Shown here in pieces: positions 41,523 through 52,548 of a DNA stretch of 64,000 nucleotides. The position numbers and the translations under genes were made by a program. Below the pieces are notes generated by a model. It was not told where the DNA came from. It saw only the letters and a list, made by a program, of their open reading frames with translations, and ran no database searches. Numbering within the stretch: the first letter of the stretch is position 1; every line of letters begins with the position of its first letter. Source of the stretch: Clostridium brassicae (GTDB lineage Bacteria > Bacillota > Clostridia > Clostridiales > Clostridiaceae); NCBI RefSeq assembly GCF_026738875.1, contig NZ_JAPQFJ010000002.1, positions 124,001-188,000 of the forward strand, written 5' to 3'.

Positions 41523-44500
41523 TTGAGTTTAAGATTTATTTACGGACGTTCAGGAAGTGGAAAAAGTCATTATTGTATAGAGCAAATAAAAAAGAAGTTA
41601 GAGAATGGTTCAAAAAATCCATTAATTTTAATTGTTCCAGAGCAATATTCTTTTCAAGCGGAAAGAAATTTAGTTGAGATTATTAAAGGAACAGGAATTA
41701 TAAATGTAGAAGTACTGAGTTTTGAAAGACTTGCATATAAGGTTTTTAATGAGGTAGGTGGAGCTACGCGAAAGCATATGGACTCTGCTGGAAAGTGTAT
41801 GTTGATTTTTAATATAATAGACAGGATGAAAAATCAACTTAAAGTTTTTGCAGCAGCATCTAATCAGCAAGGGTTTGTAAACACTATTTCGGATATGATA
41901 ACTGAGCTTAAAAGATATGATGTAACTCCAAGTGAACTTGAGGCAAATTTAAAGAATATGGGGGAGGATGAATTTTTAAAAGATAAAATTGAGGATATAA
42001 GTAAAATATTTTATGAATTTGAAGAAATCCTTCACAAAAATTATATAGATAATGAAGATGATTTGACTATGCTTTATGAGAAAATAGATGATTATAATAA
42101 ACTCAATGAAGGAGAAATATGGTTAGATGAATTTAACTCGTTTACTCCTCAACAATATAAAATAATAGAAAAATTAATTAGAAAAGCAAAAAAAGTAAAT
42201 ATAACATTATGTATGGATTATGGAAAAGAGTTCGATACTACAGACGTTTTTGCACCTATAAAAACTACAGAAAGCAAAATACTAGAAATTTTAAAACAAA
42301 ATAATTTATCTATAGAAAAACCTGTGATTTTAAAAAGTAGTAATTTAGATAGATTTGGAGATAATGAAGAAATTAGATTTTTAGAAGAAAATTTTTTTAA
42401 ATACCCTTATAAACCTTATGATAGTAAGACTGAAAATGTAGAGATTATAAGAGGACTAAATCCTTATTCTGAAGTAGAAAATGTAGCAAGAGAAATAGTA
42501 GAGATGGTTAGAGATAAAGGCTTAAAATACAGAGATATAGCAGTAATAACTAGGGATTTAAATTCTTATGAAAAGATAGTAAAAACTATATTTTATGAGT
42601 ATGAAATACCATGTTTTATAGATAAAAAGAAAGAAATAGATGACAATCCTCTTATAGTGCTTATTACTTCTGTAATTGAAATATTTAATAAAAACTGGTC
42701 CTATGAATCCATGTTTAGATATTTAAAAACTGGACTTATAGATTTAGATAAAGAAGAAATAGATATATTAGAAAATTATGTTTTAGCTCATGGTATAAGG
42801 GGAAAGAAAAAATGGCAAGATAAGTGGTTTTATGGTGGAGTAGAAGCTATAGAAGAAGTAAATTTAATAAAAGAAAAAGTAATTGAACCATTAGTTAATC
42901 TTTCTGAAAGATTAAAAGGAAAGAAGAATGCAGAAGGAATATGTGGAGCTTTATATGAATTTTTGTGTGATGTAAAAGTACATGAAGTTATTGAAAAATG
43001 GATTAATAAATTTAAAGAAGAAAAAAACCAAGAATTTATCAATGAGTATAGCCAAATATGGAATATGGTGATGGAACTATTAGATCAAATTGTTGAAATT
43101 TTTAAAGACGAGATAATTCCATTAAAGGATTTTGCTAAATTACTATATATTGGTTTTAGTGAGCATAAGATGGGACTTATACCTACTTCTCTTGATGAAG
43201 TATTAGTTTCAAGTGTTGAAAGGGTTAGAAGTCATAAAGTAAAGGCCCTTTATATATTAGGGGTAAATGATGGCATTTTCCCTGCAGTATCTAATAAAGA
43301 AGGAATATTGACAGATTCAGATAGGGATAGTTTAAGGAAGATTGGTATAGAGCTTGCGGAAGATACAAAGTCAAAAGCGTTCCAAGAGCAATTTTTAATA
43401 TACAAAACATTGACTATTCCAGAAAAATGTTTAAAGGTATGTTATTCTGTAGCTGACTACGAAGGGAGAGCTATGAGGCCATCTATAATTATAGCTAGGT
43501 TAAAATCGCTCTTTGTAGATATATCTGAAAAAAGTGATGCGGTAGAAGAATGTGATGATGATAAAAATTTGGAGTATGTATCTACAAAGTTACCTACTTT
43601 TAATAAATTAGTTTCTGTTTTAAGGAAAGATAATGAGGAAGTAAAAGAGAGTCCTCTTTGGAGTGATGTGTATAGATTTTTTACTAAAGATATTGATGAA
43701 AATGATAGTGAAAAAGTGAGGATAGAAAAGAAAAAGTGGATAGGAAAGTGTAAAACTATTTTTTCAGCAGCTTCTTATGATAACTCTATTAATTTAATAG
43801 GAAAAGAAAAAATAAGGAAATTATATGGAGAAAAACTATATTTTTCAGTATCTAGATTAGAGAAATATGAGCAGTGTCCTTTTGCTTATTATGTTCAATA
43901 TGGACTAAAAGCTAAAGAAAGAAAGTTATTCAAACTTAATTTACCGGATATGGGTACATTTATGCACAATGTTATTGATGAATTTTCCAAAACTGTGGAT
44001 AAAAATAATATTAATTGGGTAGATATTACAGAAACTTTATGTACAGAAACAGTAAATAATATAGTAGACAATAAAATAAAAGAAGAATCCAGTTCGATTT
44101 TTAATAGCTCTCCAAGATATAGATATTTTACAGAAAGACTAAAGAGAGTTTTAATAAAAACTATTTTAGTTATAGTAGAACATATGAGAAGAAGTGGCTT
44201 TCAACCTATAGGATATGAGGTGGAGTTCGGAGAAGGGAGAAGTTACCCACCTATAGTTATTGAACTTTCAAATGGAGAAAGGGTTAAGCTTATTGGAAGA
44301 ATAGATAGAATAGATAAACTTCATATGGAAGGTAAAGAATATTATAGAATTATTGATTATAAGTCTGGAAATAAGGATTTTAACTTATCAGAGGTATACT
44401 ATGGACTTCAAATTCAACTTTTAACTTATTTAGATGCAATACTTACTAATGAGGAGATAAAGGAAAAAGAGCCGCTATTACCTGGAGGAATTTTATATTT

Positions 44501-45014
44501 TAAGATTGATGATCCTATAATAAAAGGAAGCAGAGAATTATCTGATGAAGAAATAGAGAATGAGATAATAAAAGCGCTAAAGATGAAGGGGCTTATTTTA
44601 GCTGACGTTGATGTAATAAAAGAAATGGATAGGAAAATTGAAGGAAGCTCTTTAATAATTCCAGCTAGAATTAATAAAGGAGGTACCATAGGAAAGTCTT
44701 CTGTTGGAACAGAAGAACAATTTAGACAACTAAGGAACCATGTTAAGAATAATCTAGTAAAAACTTGCGAAGAAATGCTTAAAGGAGACATACAGATAAG
44801 ACCTTTTAAAACTTCTAAAACTGATGGATGTAGTTTCTGTATGTATTCTTCTGTATGCCAGTTTGATGATGTATTTGATGGGAATAGCTATAAAATATTG
44901 AAGGATAAGAAAGATGATGAAGTGTGGAAGATGTTAGAGCAGGAATTTAGTGATAAAGAAAGTAATGAGGATAAAGCTATGGATGATAAAGAAGAAAATG
45001 AGGGGGTGAAGTAA
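41523..45014 (+). CDS. addB: ATP-dependent helicase/deoxyribonuclease subunit B
   Basis: A 1163-residue AddB subunit of the AddAB double-strand-break repair nuclease, the functional counterpart of RecBCD. It begins SLRFIYGRSGSGKSHYC with an intact Walker A. The C-terminal nuclease domain has RIIDYKSGNKDF near residue 950. Four cysteines for the [4Fe-4S] cluster are visible: Cys in YEQCPFAYY near 785, and CSFCMYSSVC near 1103-1112. The start is TTG at 41523 (AAGGTG six bases upstream), matching the usual MSLRFIYGR N-terminus; a GTG at 41514 overlaps the ribosome binding site. It is immediately followed by addA. Confidence 0.95.
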   Translation: MSLRFIYGRSGSGKSHYCIEQIKKKLENGSKNPLILIVPEQYSFQAERNLVEIIKGTGIINVEVLSFERLAYKVFNEVGGATRKHMDSAGKCMLIFNIIDRMKNQLKVFAAASNQQGFVNTISDMITELKRYDVTPSELEANLKNMGEDEFLKDKIEDISKIFYEFEEILHKNYIDNEDDLTMLYEKIDDYNKLNEGEIWLDEFNSFTPQQYKIIEKLIRKAKKVNITLCMDYGKEFDTTDVFAPIKTTESKILEILKQNNLSIEKPVILKSSNLDRFGDNEEIRFLEENFFKYPYKPYDSKTENVEIIRGLNPYSEVENVAREIVEMVRDKGLKYRDIAVITRDLNSYEKIVKTIFYEYEIPCFIDKKKEIDDNPLIVLITSVIEIFNKNWSYESMFRYLKTGLIDLDKEEIDILENYVLAHGIRGKKKWQDKWFYGGVEAIEEVNLIKEKVIEPLVNLSERLKGKKNAEGICGALYEFLCDVKVHEVIEKWINKFKEEKNQEFINEYSQIWNMVMELLDQIVEIFKDEIIPLKDFAKLLYIGFSEHKMGLIPTSLDEVLVSSVERVRSHKVKALYILGVNDGIFPAVSNKEGILTDSDRDSLRKIGIELAEDTKSKAFQEQFLIYKTLTIPEKCLKVCYSVADYEGRAMRPSIIIARLKSLFVDISEKSDAVEECDDDKNLEYVSTKLPTFNKLVSVLRKDNEEVKESPLWSDVYRFFTKDIDENDSEKVRIEKKKWIGKCKTIFSAASYDNSINLIGKEKIRKLYGEKLYFSVSRLEKYEQCPFAYYVQYGLKAKERKLFKLNLPDMGTFMHNVIDEFSKTVDKNNINWVDITETLCTETVNNIVDNKIKEESSSIFNSSPRYRYFTERLKRVLIKTILVIVEHMRRSGFQPIGYEVEFGEGRSYPPIVIELSNGERVKLIGRIDRIDKLHMEGKEYYRIIDYKSGNKDFNLSEVYYGLQIQLLTYLDAILTNEEIKEKEPLLPGGILYFKIDDPIIKGSRELSDEEIENEIIKALKMKGLILADVDVIKEMDRKIEGSSLIIPARINKGGTIGKSSVGTEEQFRQLRNHVKNNLVKTCEEMLKGDIQIRPFKTSKTDGCSFCMYSSVCQFDDVFDGNSYKILKDKKDDEVWKMLEQEFSDKESNEDKAMDDKEENEGVK

Positions 45015-48000
45015 ATGGGAGGTGTAAAGTGGACTGAAGAGCAGAGAGCAGCTATCGAAACTCATGGTTGTAACTTACTTGTAGCAGCTGGTGCAGGTTC
45101 AGGTAAAACAGCGGTTCTTGTAGAAAGAATAATAAAAATGATAACTCATCCTACTAAACCTATTGATATAGACAGATTATTGGTTGTAACCTTTACAAAT
45201 GCAGCTGCATCTGAAATGAAAGAAAGAATAGCAAAAGCTATTGGAGAAGAACTTAGAAAGCATTCAAAGTCAAAGCAACTACAAAGACAGCTTACCCTTT
45301 TAAATAGAGCTAGTATAACAACGATGCATTCATTTTGTCTTGAAGTTATAAGAAATAATTTTCATTGTTTAGATATAGATCCTAATTTTAGAATTGGAGA
45401 TGATACAGAAACTATTCTCTTAAAGACAGAAACTTTGGAGCAGATGTTTGAAGAAGCTTATGAAGATGATAATTGTACCATTGAATTTTTAAAGCTTGTG
45501 GAATTTTATTGTGGAAATAGAGATGATTCAACTATTCAAAATCTGATTCTTGATCTTTATAATTTTGCAATGAGTTCTCCGTATCCTAAACAACTCTTGA
45601 ATGAGATGGCTGAGGACTTTAATGTAGATGAGAATTATAAGTTTTCGGATTCTAAATGGGCAAAAATTTTAATGGAAGATATAAGAATAGAACTTCAAGG
45701 ATTGTGTAATTCAATGAAAGATGCTTTAAAGATTATAAGAGAAACTGATGGCCTAGAACCTTATGAGGAAACTTTCTATATTGAAGTTAATATGATACAA
45801 GATTTAAGTTCATCTTGTAAAGGTACTTGGGATAATTTATGTGATGAATTTACAAAGGTTAGCTTTGGAAAACTAAAAGCTTGCAAGAAATGCCAATATA
45901 AAGATATACAAGAAAGAGTTAAAGATATAAGAAATAAGGCAAAAAAAAGTATTTCTTCTTTAAAGGACCAAATTGCTTTATATGGAAGCTATGATACAAC
46001 TCTTGATCTAATAGAACTTTATCCTATAATGAGAAAACTTTCTGATTTAGTTATAGAATTTATGGATAGATATTCATTTGCTAAGAGAGAAAGAGGAATA
46101 ATTGATTTTAACGATTTTGAGCATTTTTGTTTGAATATACTTACAGAGAAAAATGAAAATGGAGAAATAAACCCCACTAAAGAATCGGTAAGACTTAGAG
46201 AAAAATACGAAGAAATATTAGTAGATGAGTATCAAGATAGTAATGATGTTCAAGAAGCTATTGTAAATGCTATAGCTAAGAAAGATGGAAATACAGGACA
46301 TAGTAATAATGTGTTTATGGTTGGAGATGTAAAGCAAAGCATATACAGGTTCAGGCAAGCAAGACCAGAAATATTTCTTGAAAAATATAATGCTTATGGT
46401 GGTGAAAAAGGAAGTGAAGAAAGAAAAATAACTTTATTTAAAAACTTTAGAAGTAGAAGAGAAGTAATAAGTGCAGTAAATTTTATATTTAAACAGATAA
46501 TGTCTAAAAATATTGGAGAACTTGAATATGACGATAAGGAAGTCTTAAATTTAGGAGCAGATTATCCTAGTTGCAGTGATGAAAATGTGATAACAGGTGG
46601 TAATGTGGAACTTCATTTATTAGAAAAAGACATTAACATAGATGAAGAAACTACAAAAGAGGATATAGAAGAAGTTGCCGACAATATACAAATGGAAGCT
46701 AAGATGGTTGTTAAAAGAATAAATGAACTTGTAAATGCTACTGAAGGAAAAGAATTTAAGATTTTTGATAAAGACCTAGGAGAATACAGAAAGGTTCAAT
46801 ACAAGGATATAGTTATACTTCTAAGAAGTACAGCTAATTGGGCTACTGTTTTTATGGAGGAGTTAAAAGAAAATCTAATACCCTCATATGCTGATACAGG
46901 AAGTGGTTATTTTGAAACATTAGAAATTAAAACTATGCTTTCACTTCTCCAAATAATAGATAATCCAAGGCAAGATATACCGCTTATTGCTGTTATGCGT
47001 TCACCAATAGCTTCGTTTACGCCAGAAGAACTTATAGATATAAGGATAAAGGACAAAGATGTAGAATTTTATGAAGCATTAAAGAAATTTTCTATTGAAG
47101 AAAATAATCTTTTAGGAAAGAAATGCTGTGAATTTTTACAAAAATTATCTATGTGGAGAGAAAAAGCAGTACATATACCAATAGATGAGTTTTTGTGGTA
47201 TCTATATACAGATACTGGATATTATGCTTATGTAGGAGCTATGGCAGGAGGAATCCAAAGACAGGCTAATCTTAGAATACTTTTTGAAAGAGCAAGACAA
47301 TATGATAAAACCAGTTATAAAGGGTTGTTTAACTTTATAAATTTTATAGATAAACTAAGAATAAGTAGTGGAGACATGGGAAGTGCAAAGATACTTGGTG
47401 AGAATGAAAATGTAGTTAGAATAATGAGTATTCATAAAAGTAAAGGGTTAGAGTTTCCGATAGTATTTTTATCTGGGCTTGGAAAAGGGTTTAACATGCA
47501 GGATTTAAGTAAAAAAGTTCTTTTTCATAGGGAACTTGGGTATGGTCCTGACTTTGTGGATATAGAAAAAAGAATTACTTATCAAACTGTCTTAAAACAG
47601 TCTCTTAAGAAAAAGATAAAAATGGAGACATTATCTGAAGAAATGAGAATACTTTATGTTGCTTTTACTAGAGCTAAAGAAAAGTTAATAATGACAGGAG
47701 CGGTAAAAGATATTAAGAAATCTATTCAAAAATGGTCTTATGCTATTAATAGAAATGAAATTAAACTTCCAGAATATGAGGTGCTAAATGCTAAAAACTA
47801 TCTTGACTGGATTTGTCCTGCTATAATTAGGCATGAGGATGCAAAAGAATTTATAAAGGAAATAGATATAAGAGAGAATAATAACTTTATAAAGGATACT
47901 TCAAAGTGGCAAGTAAATTTATATAAAAGACAAGATATATTACTTAATAAAAAAGAAAAAGATGTTTCAGAAGAAAGTTTAAACTTAGATGAAATAGGTA

Positions 48001-48725
48001 AAAATAGCAAATACTATGATGAAATAAAAAGAAGATTAGAATGGGAATATGAATATGGTGATATATCTAAACTTCCAACATTGATAACTGTTACAGAACT
48101 TAAGAGAATGAAGGAATCAGAACTTTATGAGGATTACTCTCAAAATGTCTATTCTCCTAAGTTAGTTAAAAAACCATTATTTTTAGAAAAGAACAAAAAA
48201 CTTACCGGAGCAGAGAAAGGTACCGCTGTCCACGCTGTTATGCAAAAGTTAAATTACAATAGAGGATTAAGTGAAGAAGAAATAAAATCTCAAATAAAAG
48301 AAATGGTAAATAAAGAACTCATTACATTCGAACAAGGAGAAAGTATAGATATAAATAAAATAATAAATTTTTTTAAATCTAATATAGGTAAGAGACTTAT
48401 AAAATCTAATAAGGTATATAGAGAAATTCCTTTTCATATGCTATTAAATGTATCAGATGTATATAAAAATATTTCAAAAGATAAATATGATAATGAATCT
48501 ATTATGCTTCAGGGAATAATAGACTGTTATTTTGAAGAGGAAGACGGAATAGTTCTTATAGATTATAAAACAGATTACATAAAGGATGGAGATATAGAGA
48601 GTATAAAACAAAAGTATAAATCACAGTTAGAGTATTATGAAAGAGCTATTGTAGAGATAACAGGAAAGAAAGTTAAAGAAAAATATCTATATTTGTTTTA
48701 TAATGATATTGAAGTTATGGTATAG
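45015..48725 (+). CDS. addA: ATP-dependent helicase/nuclease subunit A
   Basis: A 1236-residue UvrD-like 3'-5' helicase plus RecB-type nuclease. Walker A is AAGAGSGKTAVLVERI near residue 25. TFTNAAASEMKER, EILVDEYQDSNDVQE and VGDVKQSIYRFRQA are helicase motifs, and MSIHKSKGLEFPIVFL is motif V. The nuclease motif VLIDYKTDYI lies near residue 1180. With AddB it processes broken DNA ends up to Chi-like sites for recombination. Its ATG directly follows the addB stop, with GAGGGGGTGA as ribosome binding site inside the end of addB, so the two are coupled. Confidence 0.97.
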   Translation: MGGVKWTEEQRAAIETHGCNLLVAAGAGSGKTAVLVERIIKMITHPTKPIDIDRLLVVTFTNAAASEMKERIAKAIGEELRKHSKSKQLQRQLTLLNRASITTMHSFCLEVIRNNFHCLDIDPNFRIGDDTETILLKTETLEQMFEEAYEDDNCTIEFLKLVEFYCGNRDDSTIQNLILDLYNFAMSSPYPKQLLNEMAEDFNVDENYKFSDSKWAKILMEDIRIELQGLCNSMKDALKIIRETDGLEPYEETFYIEVNMIQDLSSSCKGTWDNLCDEFTKVSFGKLKACKKCQYKDIQERVKDIRNKAKKSISSLKDQIALYGSYDTTLDLIELYPIMRKLSDLVIEFMDRYSFAKRERGIIDFNDFEHFCLNILTEKNENGEINPTKESVRLREKYEEILVDEYQDSNDVQEAIVNAIAKKDGNTGHSNNVFMVGDVKQSIYRFRQARPEIFLEKYNAYGGEKGSEERKITLFKNFRSRREVISAVNFIFKQIMSKNIGELEYDDKEVLNLGADYPSCSDENVITGGNVELHLLEKDINIDEETTKEDIEEVADNIQMEAKMVVKRINELVNATEGKEFKIFDKDLGEYRKVQYKDIVILLRSTANWATVFMEELKENLIPSYADTGSGYFETLEIKTMLSLLQIIDNPRQDIPLIAVMRSPIASFTPEELIDIRIKDKDVEFYEALKKFSIEENNLLGKKCCEFLQKLSMWREKAVHIPIDEFLWYLYTDTGYYAYVGAMAGGIQRQANLRILFERARQYDKTSYKGLFNFINFIDKLRISSGDMGSAKILGENENVVRIMSIHKSKGLEFPIVFLSGLGKGFNMQDLSKKVLFHRELGYGPDFVDIEKRITYQTVLKQSLKKKIKMETLSEEMRILYVAFTRAKEKLIMTGAVKDIKKSIQKWSYAINRNEIKLPEYEVLNAKNYLDWICPAIIRHEDAKEFIKEIDIRENNNFIKDTSKWQVNLYKRQDILLNKKEKDVSEESLNLDEIGKNSKYYDEIKRRLEWEYEYGDISKLPTLITVTELKRMKESELYEDYSQNVYSPKLVKKPLFLEKNKKLTGAEKGTAVHAVMQKLNYNRGLSEEEIKSQIKEMVNKELITFEQGESIDINKIINFFKSNIGKRLIKSNKVYREIPFHMLLNVSDVYKNISKDKYDNESIMLQGIIDCYFEEEDGIVLIDYKTDYIKDGDIESIKQKYKSQLEYYERAIVEITGKKVKEKYLYLFYNDIEVMV

Positions 48726-48740
48726 GGAAGGAGTTTTAAA

Positions 48741-49712
48741 ATGGACATATTATTTAAGAATATATCGGAATTTGAGGTTAATGATAAAATAGAAGGAATT
48801 TTTATTATAAAGAGTAGTGAGTGTAGAACAGCGAGTAATAGTAAAAAGTATTTAGATTTTACCATAGGTGATAAAAGCGGAGAAATAAACGCTAAATATT
48901 GGAATTATAAAGAAGGGGACGAGGAAATATATACGCCTAATACTCTTATAAAGGTAAGAGGAAGCGTTACAGTATGGCAGAGCAATATACAATTTAAGAT
49001 AGATAGAATAAGAGTTACAAATAAACACGATAAGGTAGAGATATCTGATTTTGTTCCTTCAGCTCCTAATTCGTCAGAAGAAATGTACGAGGAAATTTTA
49101 CATTATATATCAAGAATGGAAAATGATGATATAAGAAAGATTGTTGAAACTATTATAGATGAAAAATCAGAGAAGCTTATGCATTATCCAGCAGCTAAAA
49201 AGAATCATCATGCTGTAAGGGCAGGGCTTTTATATCATACAACCACTATGCTAAAAGCAGGAGAAAAATTAAGTGAGATATATAAATTTATAAATACGGA
49301 TTTATTATATGGTGGAATAATTCTTCACGATATTGCTAAAATTGATGAGATGGATGCTAGCGAACTTGGAATAGTAAGTGATTATACCGTGGAAGGACAA
49401 TTGCTAGGGCATATTATCCAAGGAGTTAAAAATATAGAGGTAGTGGCAAAAAAGGTTAATGCAGATAAGGAAATCTCTATGCTACTTCAACATATGATAT
49501 TATCTCATCATTATGAAGCTGAATTTGGAAGTCCTAAAAAGCCTATGATTCCAGAAGCTCAAATGCTTCATTACCTAGATATTTTAGATGCTAGTCTTTA
49601 TGATATGAAGAAAGCTTTAAGTGAGACAAAGGAAGGCCAGTTCTCAAATAGTATTTATTCATTAGATAAGAGAAGAGTATATAAAATGAAAGTAATGAAT
49701 GAGGATGAATAG
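48741..49712 (+). CDS. yhaM: 3'-5' exoribonuclease YhaM
   Basis: A 323-residue protein with an N-terminal OB-fold nucleic-acid-binding domain (residues 1-95, EGIFIIKSSECRTASNSKKYLDF) and a C-terminal HD phosphohydrolase domain. The metal ligands are in HHAVRAGLLYHT (near 155), LHDIAKID (near 195) and MILSHHYEAEFG (near 252). This layout matches YhaM of Bacillus, a 3'-5' exonuclease acting on RNA and single-stranded DNA. It is 15 bases downstream of addA, so probably cotranscribed. AAGGAG precedes the ATG. Confidence 0.92.
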   Translation: MDILFKNISEFEVNDKIEGIFIIKSSECRTASNSKKYLDFTIGDKSGEINAKYWNYKEGDEEIYTPNTLIKVRGSVTVWQSNIQFKIDRIRVTNKHDKVEISDFVPSAPNSSEEMYEEILHYISRMENDDIRKIVETIIDEKSEKLMHYPAAKKNHHAVRAGLLYHTTTMLKAGEKLSEIYKFINTDLLYGGIILHDIAKIDEMDASELGIVSDYTVEGQLLGHIIQGVKNIEVVAKKVNADKEISMLLQHMILSHHYEAEFGSPKKPMIPEAQMLHYLDILDASLYDMKKALSETKEGQFSNSIYSLDKRRVYKMKVMNEDE

Positions 49713-49729
49713 CTTATTAGAATATTAAC

Positions 49730-49765
49730 AAAACTCCTATGAATTGTGAAATTCATAGGAGTTTT
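49730..49765. terminator. Bidirectional terminator
   Basis: AAAACTCCTATGAATT (49730-49745), a GTGA loop and AATTCATAGGAGTTTT (49750-49765). It separates yhaM from the convergent AraC-type regulator gene. Confidence 0.88.
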
Positions 49766-49767
49766 AA

Positions 49768-52098
49768 TTATTTTTTGTTTATATTTCTATATTGAGCGGG
49801 GGATATGCCATACATCTTTTTAAAAGCAGTAAAGAAATAATTAGTATTAACATAACCTACCTTAATGGCGATATCATTGATGGTTAGATCTGTATTAATG
49901 AGAAGTTCTTGTGCTTTTTCAAATTTACAATTATTTATATATTTTGAAAGAGATACACCTGTGGTATTTTTAAAAATAGATCTTAGATAATTTGGTGAAA
50001 TACTAAATTTATCAGCAATTTCTGGTATAGATAATGATGTATCCGCAAAATTTGTATCTATATACTCTTTTACATCATTAATCAAAGCATTTGTTTTATT
50101 AAGTTTCTTTAAATTTAAGCTTTCTATAACTTCTTTATATAATTCAAATAAAAATTCTTTTACAGAAGAGATAGATTGGAAATTTTTCAAGTTATCTAAA
50201 TAATCCTTAGTTTCAATAGCATCAGCTTCGTTATATATGCTGCATAGGTCATTTATTACCTTTTCAGATTTTATAAATAAATTAGTTATAGCTAATATCA
50301 TATCGTCATAAGAGTAATTTGAAATTTGCATAAATAAATTATCTAAAGAAAGTTGTAGTTTATCTAGATTTCCTAGCTTTATAGATTCATACAAGGAGCT
50401 TTCTAGTTTTTCATCATAATTATATTTGTATGAGACATCCCTTAAAATTTTTTTGTTATACAAAATTGAACTTGATCCATATTTAAAAGTATAACGCATA
50501 TACTTCTTAGCACTATCGAAAGATTTAAATAAATCATTTAAATTATTTATACAATCGCCTATACTAGCCGAAACTGAAACATTTAAATTGGGCTTGGTAT
50601 TATTTTGTATATTTTCAATATTTTCAATGAGATTTTGTGGTAAAAAACTATTATAAGGTTGTTCATCAAAGCTAATAATAGATATTATAAGGTTTTCTTC
50701 TATTAAAGATTCTGTTAGAAAGTCGGAAGATAGACTATCATTTATTATATTTTTTAACCTAAACCTTATTAAGTTTCGGTCATCCTTAGAGGAGTAGTCT
50801 CTATAAAAATCATCTATAAAATCTATTTTAAAGATTATAGCAATTAGGTTACTCTTGTCTATATTTATATTTAATTTATCAAATATAGATATATCATTTT
50901 TTGATGTTATACTACTTGTCCTGTTTTTTAATAAATCTTTTAAAACAATCTTTCTTATAAAAACTAACTCATCTAATGATAATTCATCTATATATGAGGG
51001 TTTTGAAGCTATATAATCTATAGCTGCAGACAAATATTCTAATTCATTTTTACAGTTATTATTTTTTAAAATATCATCAAAAGCGCTTGTAGACTCCACT
51101 TGTTCCATTATTCGATTAATAGGAGTGTATATTTTATTTGACATAAAATATGAAGGTATTATTCCGATTAAAAACAGAATTAAAGCAAGTAAAAATAAAT
51201 ATTTTACTTTTTCACGTATTTCTCCCATAAGTTGTTTGTAAGGTACTATATTTATAAATTTTACATTATTATTTTCAGAAGATATATAGGTAACTAAAAA
51301 AGTAGCATTATTTATAGAAGTAATAAAATTACCTTTTTTATCGGAAGAATTAAGTATACGTTTAACATAAGGCTTATCTGAAATATCCTTTAAGAAATCA
51401 TTTGAATCAGAGCTTAGTATAATTTGACCATCATTATTTATGGCAAATAGATTTTTAGATATATCATGGCTTTGTTTGAAATATTTACTAAGTTCATTTG
51501 CATCAATATTTAAAATAAGAGCCCCATGAGGAAGAGAATCCTTAGTAGATTTTACATTAGATAAAACAATGGAAAAGATATTTTTGCTTATTGTTCTATT
51601 ATTAGAAGAAACTTCTATTTTATTGGCGATAAAATCGTTAGTGAAAGTTTCATTATTTGTTTTTAGTATATTTCGTAAAACGTACTCGTATTTGGATTTT
51701 GAAGCTAAATTAGGTTCAGAAGAATAAAAAGAATTATTGTTTTTATTATATATATATACCGAATCTATATAAGGGGAGAAATTCCTTATATTATCTATTT
51801 TAGATAGAGCAGATAAAGTATCCTTTTGATTATAGCTATATAGTAGGGTATGTACACCTTCGTCTAAATATAAACTATATAATAAGGATTTTGCCCAATT
51901 AAAATTAAAATTTGTATAATAGTTAGCTTGCTGAAGTAAAGTTGAAGAATTTTCTGAACCTTGTTTTACTAGTATCCTTTTATAACTTACATAAAAGGCA
52001 ACAGAAGATAAAGAAAGTATAACTGAGATAATAATTAAATATGAACTTAAAAGTTTTGTAAAGGTATTACTTAATCTTCTTCTTTTGAAATTTTTCAT
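49768..52098 (-). CDS. Membrane-anchored AraC-family regulator with extracellular sensor domain
   Basis: A 776-residue regulator. A signal-anchor helix (about residues 14-36) and a second helix (about 296-315) bracket an extracellular Cache-like sensor of about 260 residues. A linker region (about 370-660) follows. The C-terminal AraC/XylS DNA-binding domain (about 672-775) has both helix-turn-helices: SIPEIADKFSISPNYLRSIF and TINDIAIKVGYVNTNYFFTAF, ending ISPAQYRNIN. Such YesN/YesM-fused one-component regulators control sugar uptake. It diverges from the rbsBAC-like operon and probably regulates it. AAGGTGG precedes the ATG. Confidence 0.9.
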   Translation of the reverse strand: MKNFKRRRLSNTFTKLLSSYLIIISVILSLSSVAFYVSYKRILVKQGSENSSTLLQQANYYTNFNFNWAKSLLYSLYLDEGVHTLLYSYNQKDTLSALSKIDNIRNFSPYIDSVYIYNKNNNSFYSSEPNLASKSKYEYVLRNILKTNNETFTNDFIANKIEVSSNNRTISKNIFSIVLSNVKSTKDSLPHGALILNIDANELSKYFKQSHDISKNLFAINNDGQIILSSDSNDFLKDISDKPYVKRILNSSDKKGNFITSINNATFLVTYISSENNNVKFINIVPYKQLMGEIREKVKYLFLLALILFLIGIIPSYFMSNKIYTPINRIMEQVESTSAFDDILKNNNCKNELEYLSAAIDYIASKPSYIDELSLDELVFIRKIVLKDLLKNRTSSITSKNDISIFDKLNINIDKSNLIAIIFKIDFIDDFYRDYSSKDDRNLIRFRLKNIINDSLSSDFLTESLIEENLIISIISFDEQPYNSFLPQNLIENIENIQNNTKPNLNVSVSASIGDCINNLNDLFKSFDSAKKYMRYTFKYGSSSILYNKKILRDVSYKYNYDEKLESSLYESIKLGNLDKLQLSLDNLFMQISNYSYDDMILAITNLFIKSEKVINDLCSIYNEADAIETKDYLDNLKNFQSISSVKEFLFELYKEVIESLNLKKLNKTNALINDVKEYIDTNFADTSLSIPEIADKFSISPNYLRSIFKNTTGVSLSKYINNCKFEKAQELLINTDLTINDIAIKVGYVNTNYFFTAFKKMYGISPAQYRNINKK

Positions 52099-52282
52099 TT
52101 TACCACCTTAAATATATATTATTTTAGTAAAAACTATATAGTAAATGTTAAAATTCATAGGTTTAATTAATATTTAAACATGAAACTTTCAAAAAGTAAA
52201 CAAATATTTAAAAAGTAAAATTTAAATATTTAGAATTTTTTATATAATTAGAACATAAGAGAAAACCTTTTCACAACAGAAT

Positions 52283-52343
52283 AAATTAGATAATATATGT
52301 TGGTTTAAATATTAAGTTAACATATTTGAAATTTATCTAATTT
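52283..52343. repeat. Interrupted dyad in the sugar-operon control region
   Basis: AAATTAGATAA (52283-52293) pairs with TTATCTAATTT (52333-52343), and inside it ATATGTT pairs with AACATAT (52319-52325). It lies between the AraC-type regulator and rbsB. It may be an operator pair, a small foldback element or an RNA hairpin. The rest of this 450-base gap has no ORF; an AGGAGG near 52470 has no ATG at the proper distance. Confidence 0.5.
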
Positions 52344-52548
52344 AAATTTTAATATATTTGATCACAAAAGTAAAAATTTAAAGTTGATTAAATATAGAAA
52401 AGTACTTAGAAAAGTAACATAGTATAGCTTCAGTTCTTTAAAATGTTCTTCATAATATAAAAGCAAAGGAAGGAGGAACATTAAAAGTATAAAGCAATTA
52501 TGCAAAATGTTTCTAATTTTAAAAATTAAATGTTAGGGGGAAATTTAA

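Noticed and set aside
52501-52530. Nine-codon ORF (ATGCAAAATGTT...) in the rbsB leader
   Set aside because: The nearest AGGAGG is about 25 bases upstream, too far to support translation. The oddly placed site is noted in a finding instead.
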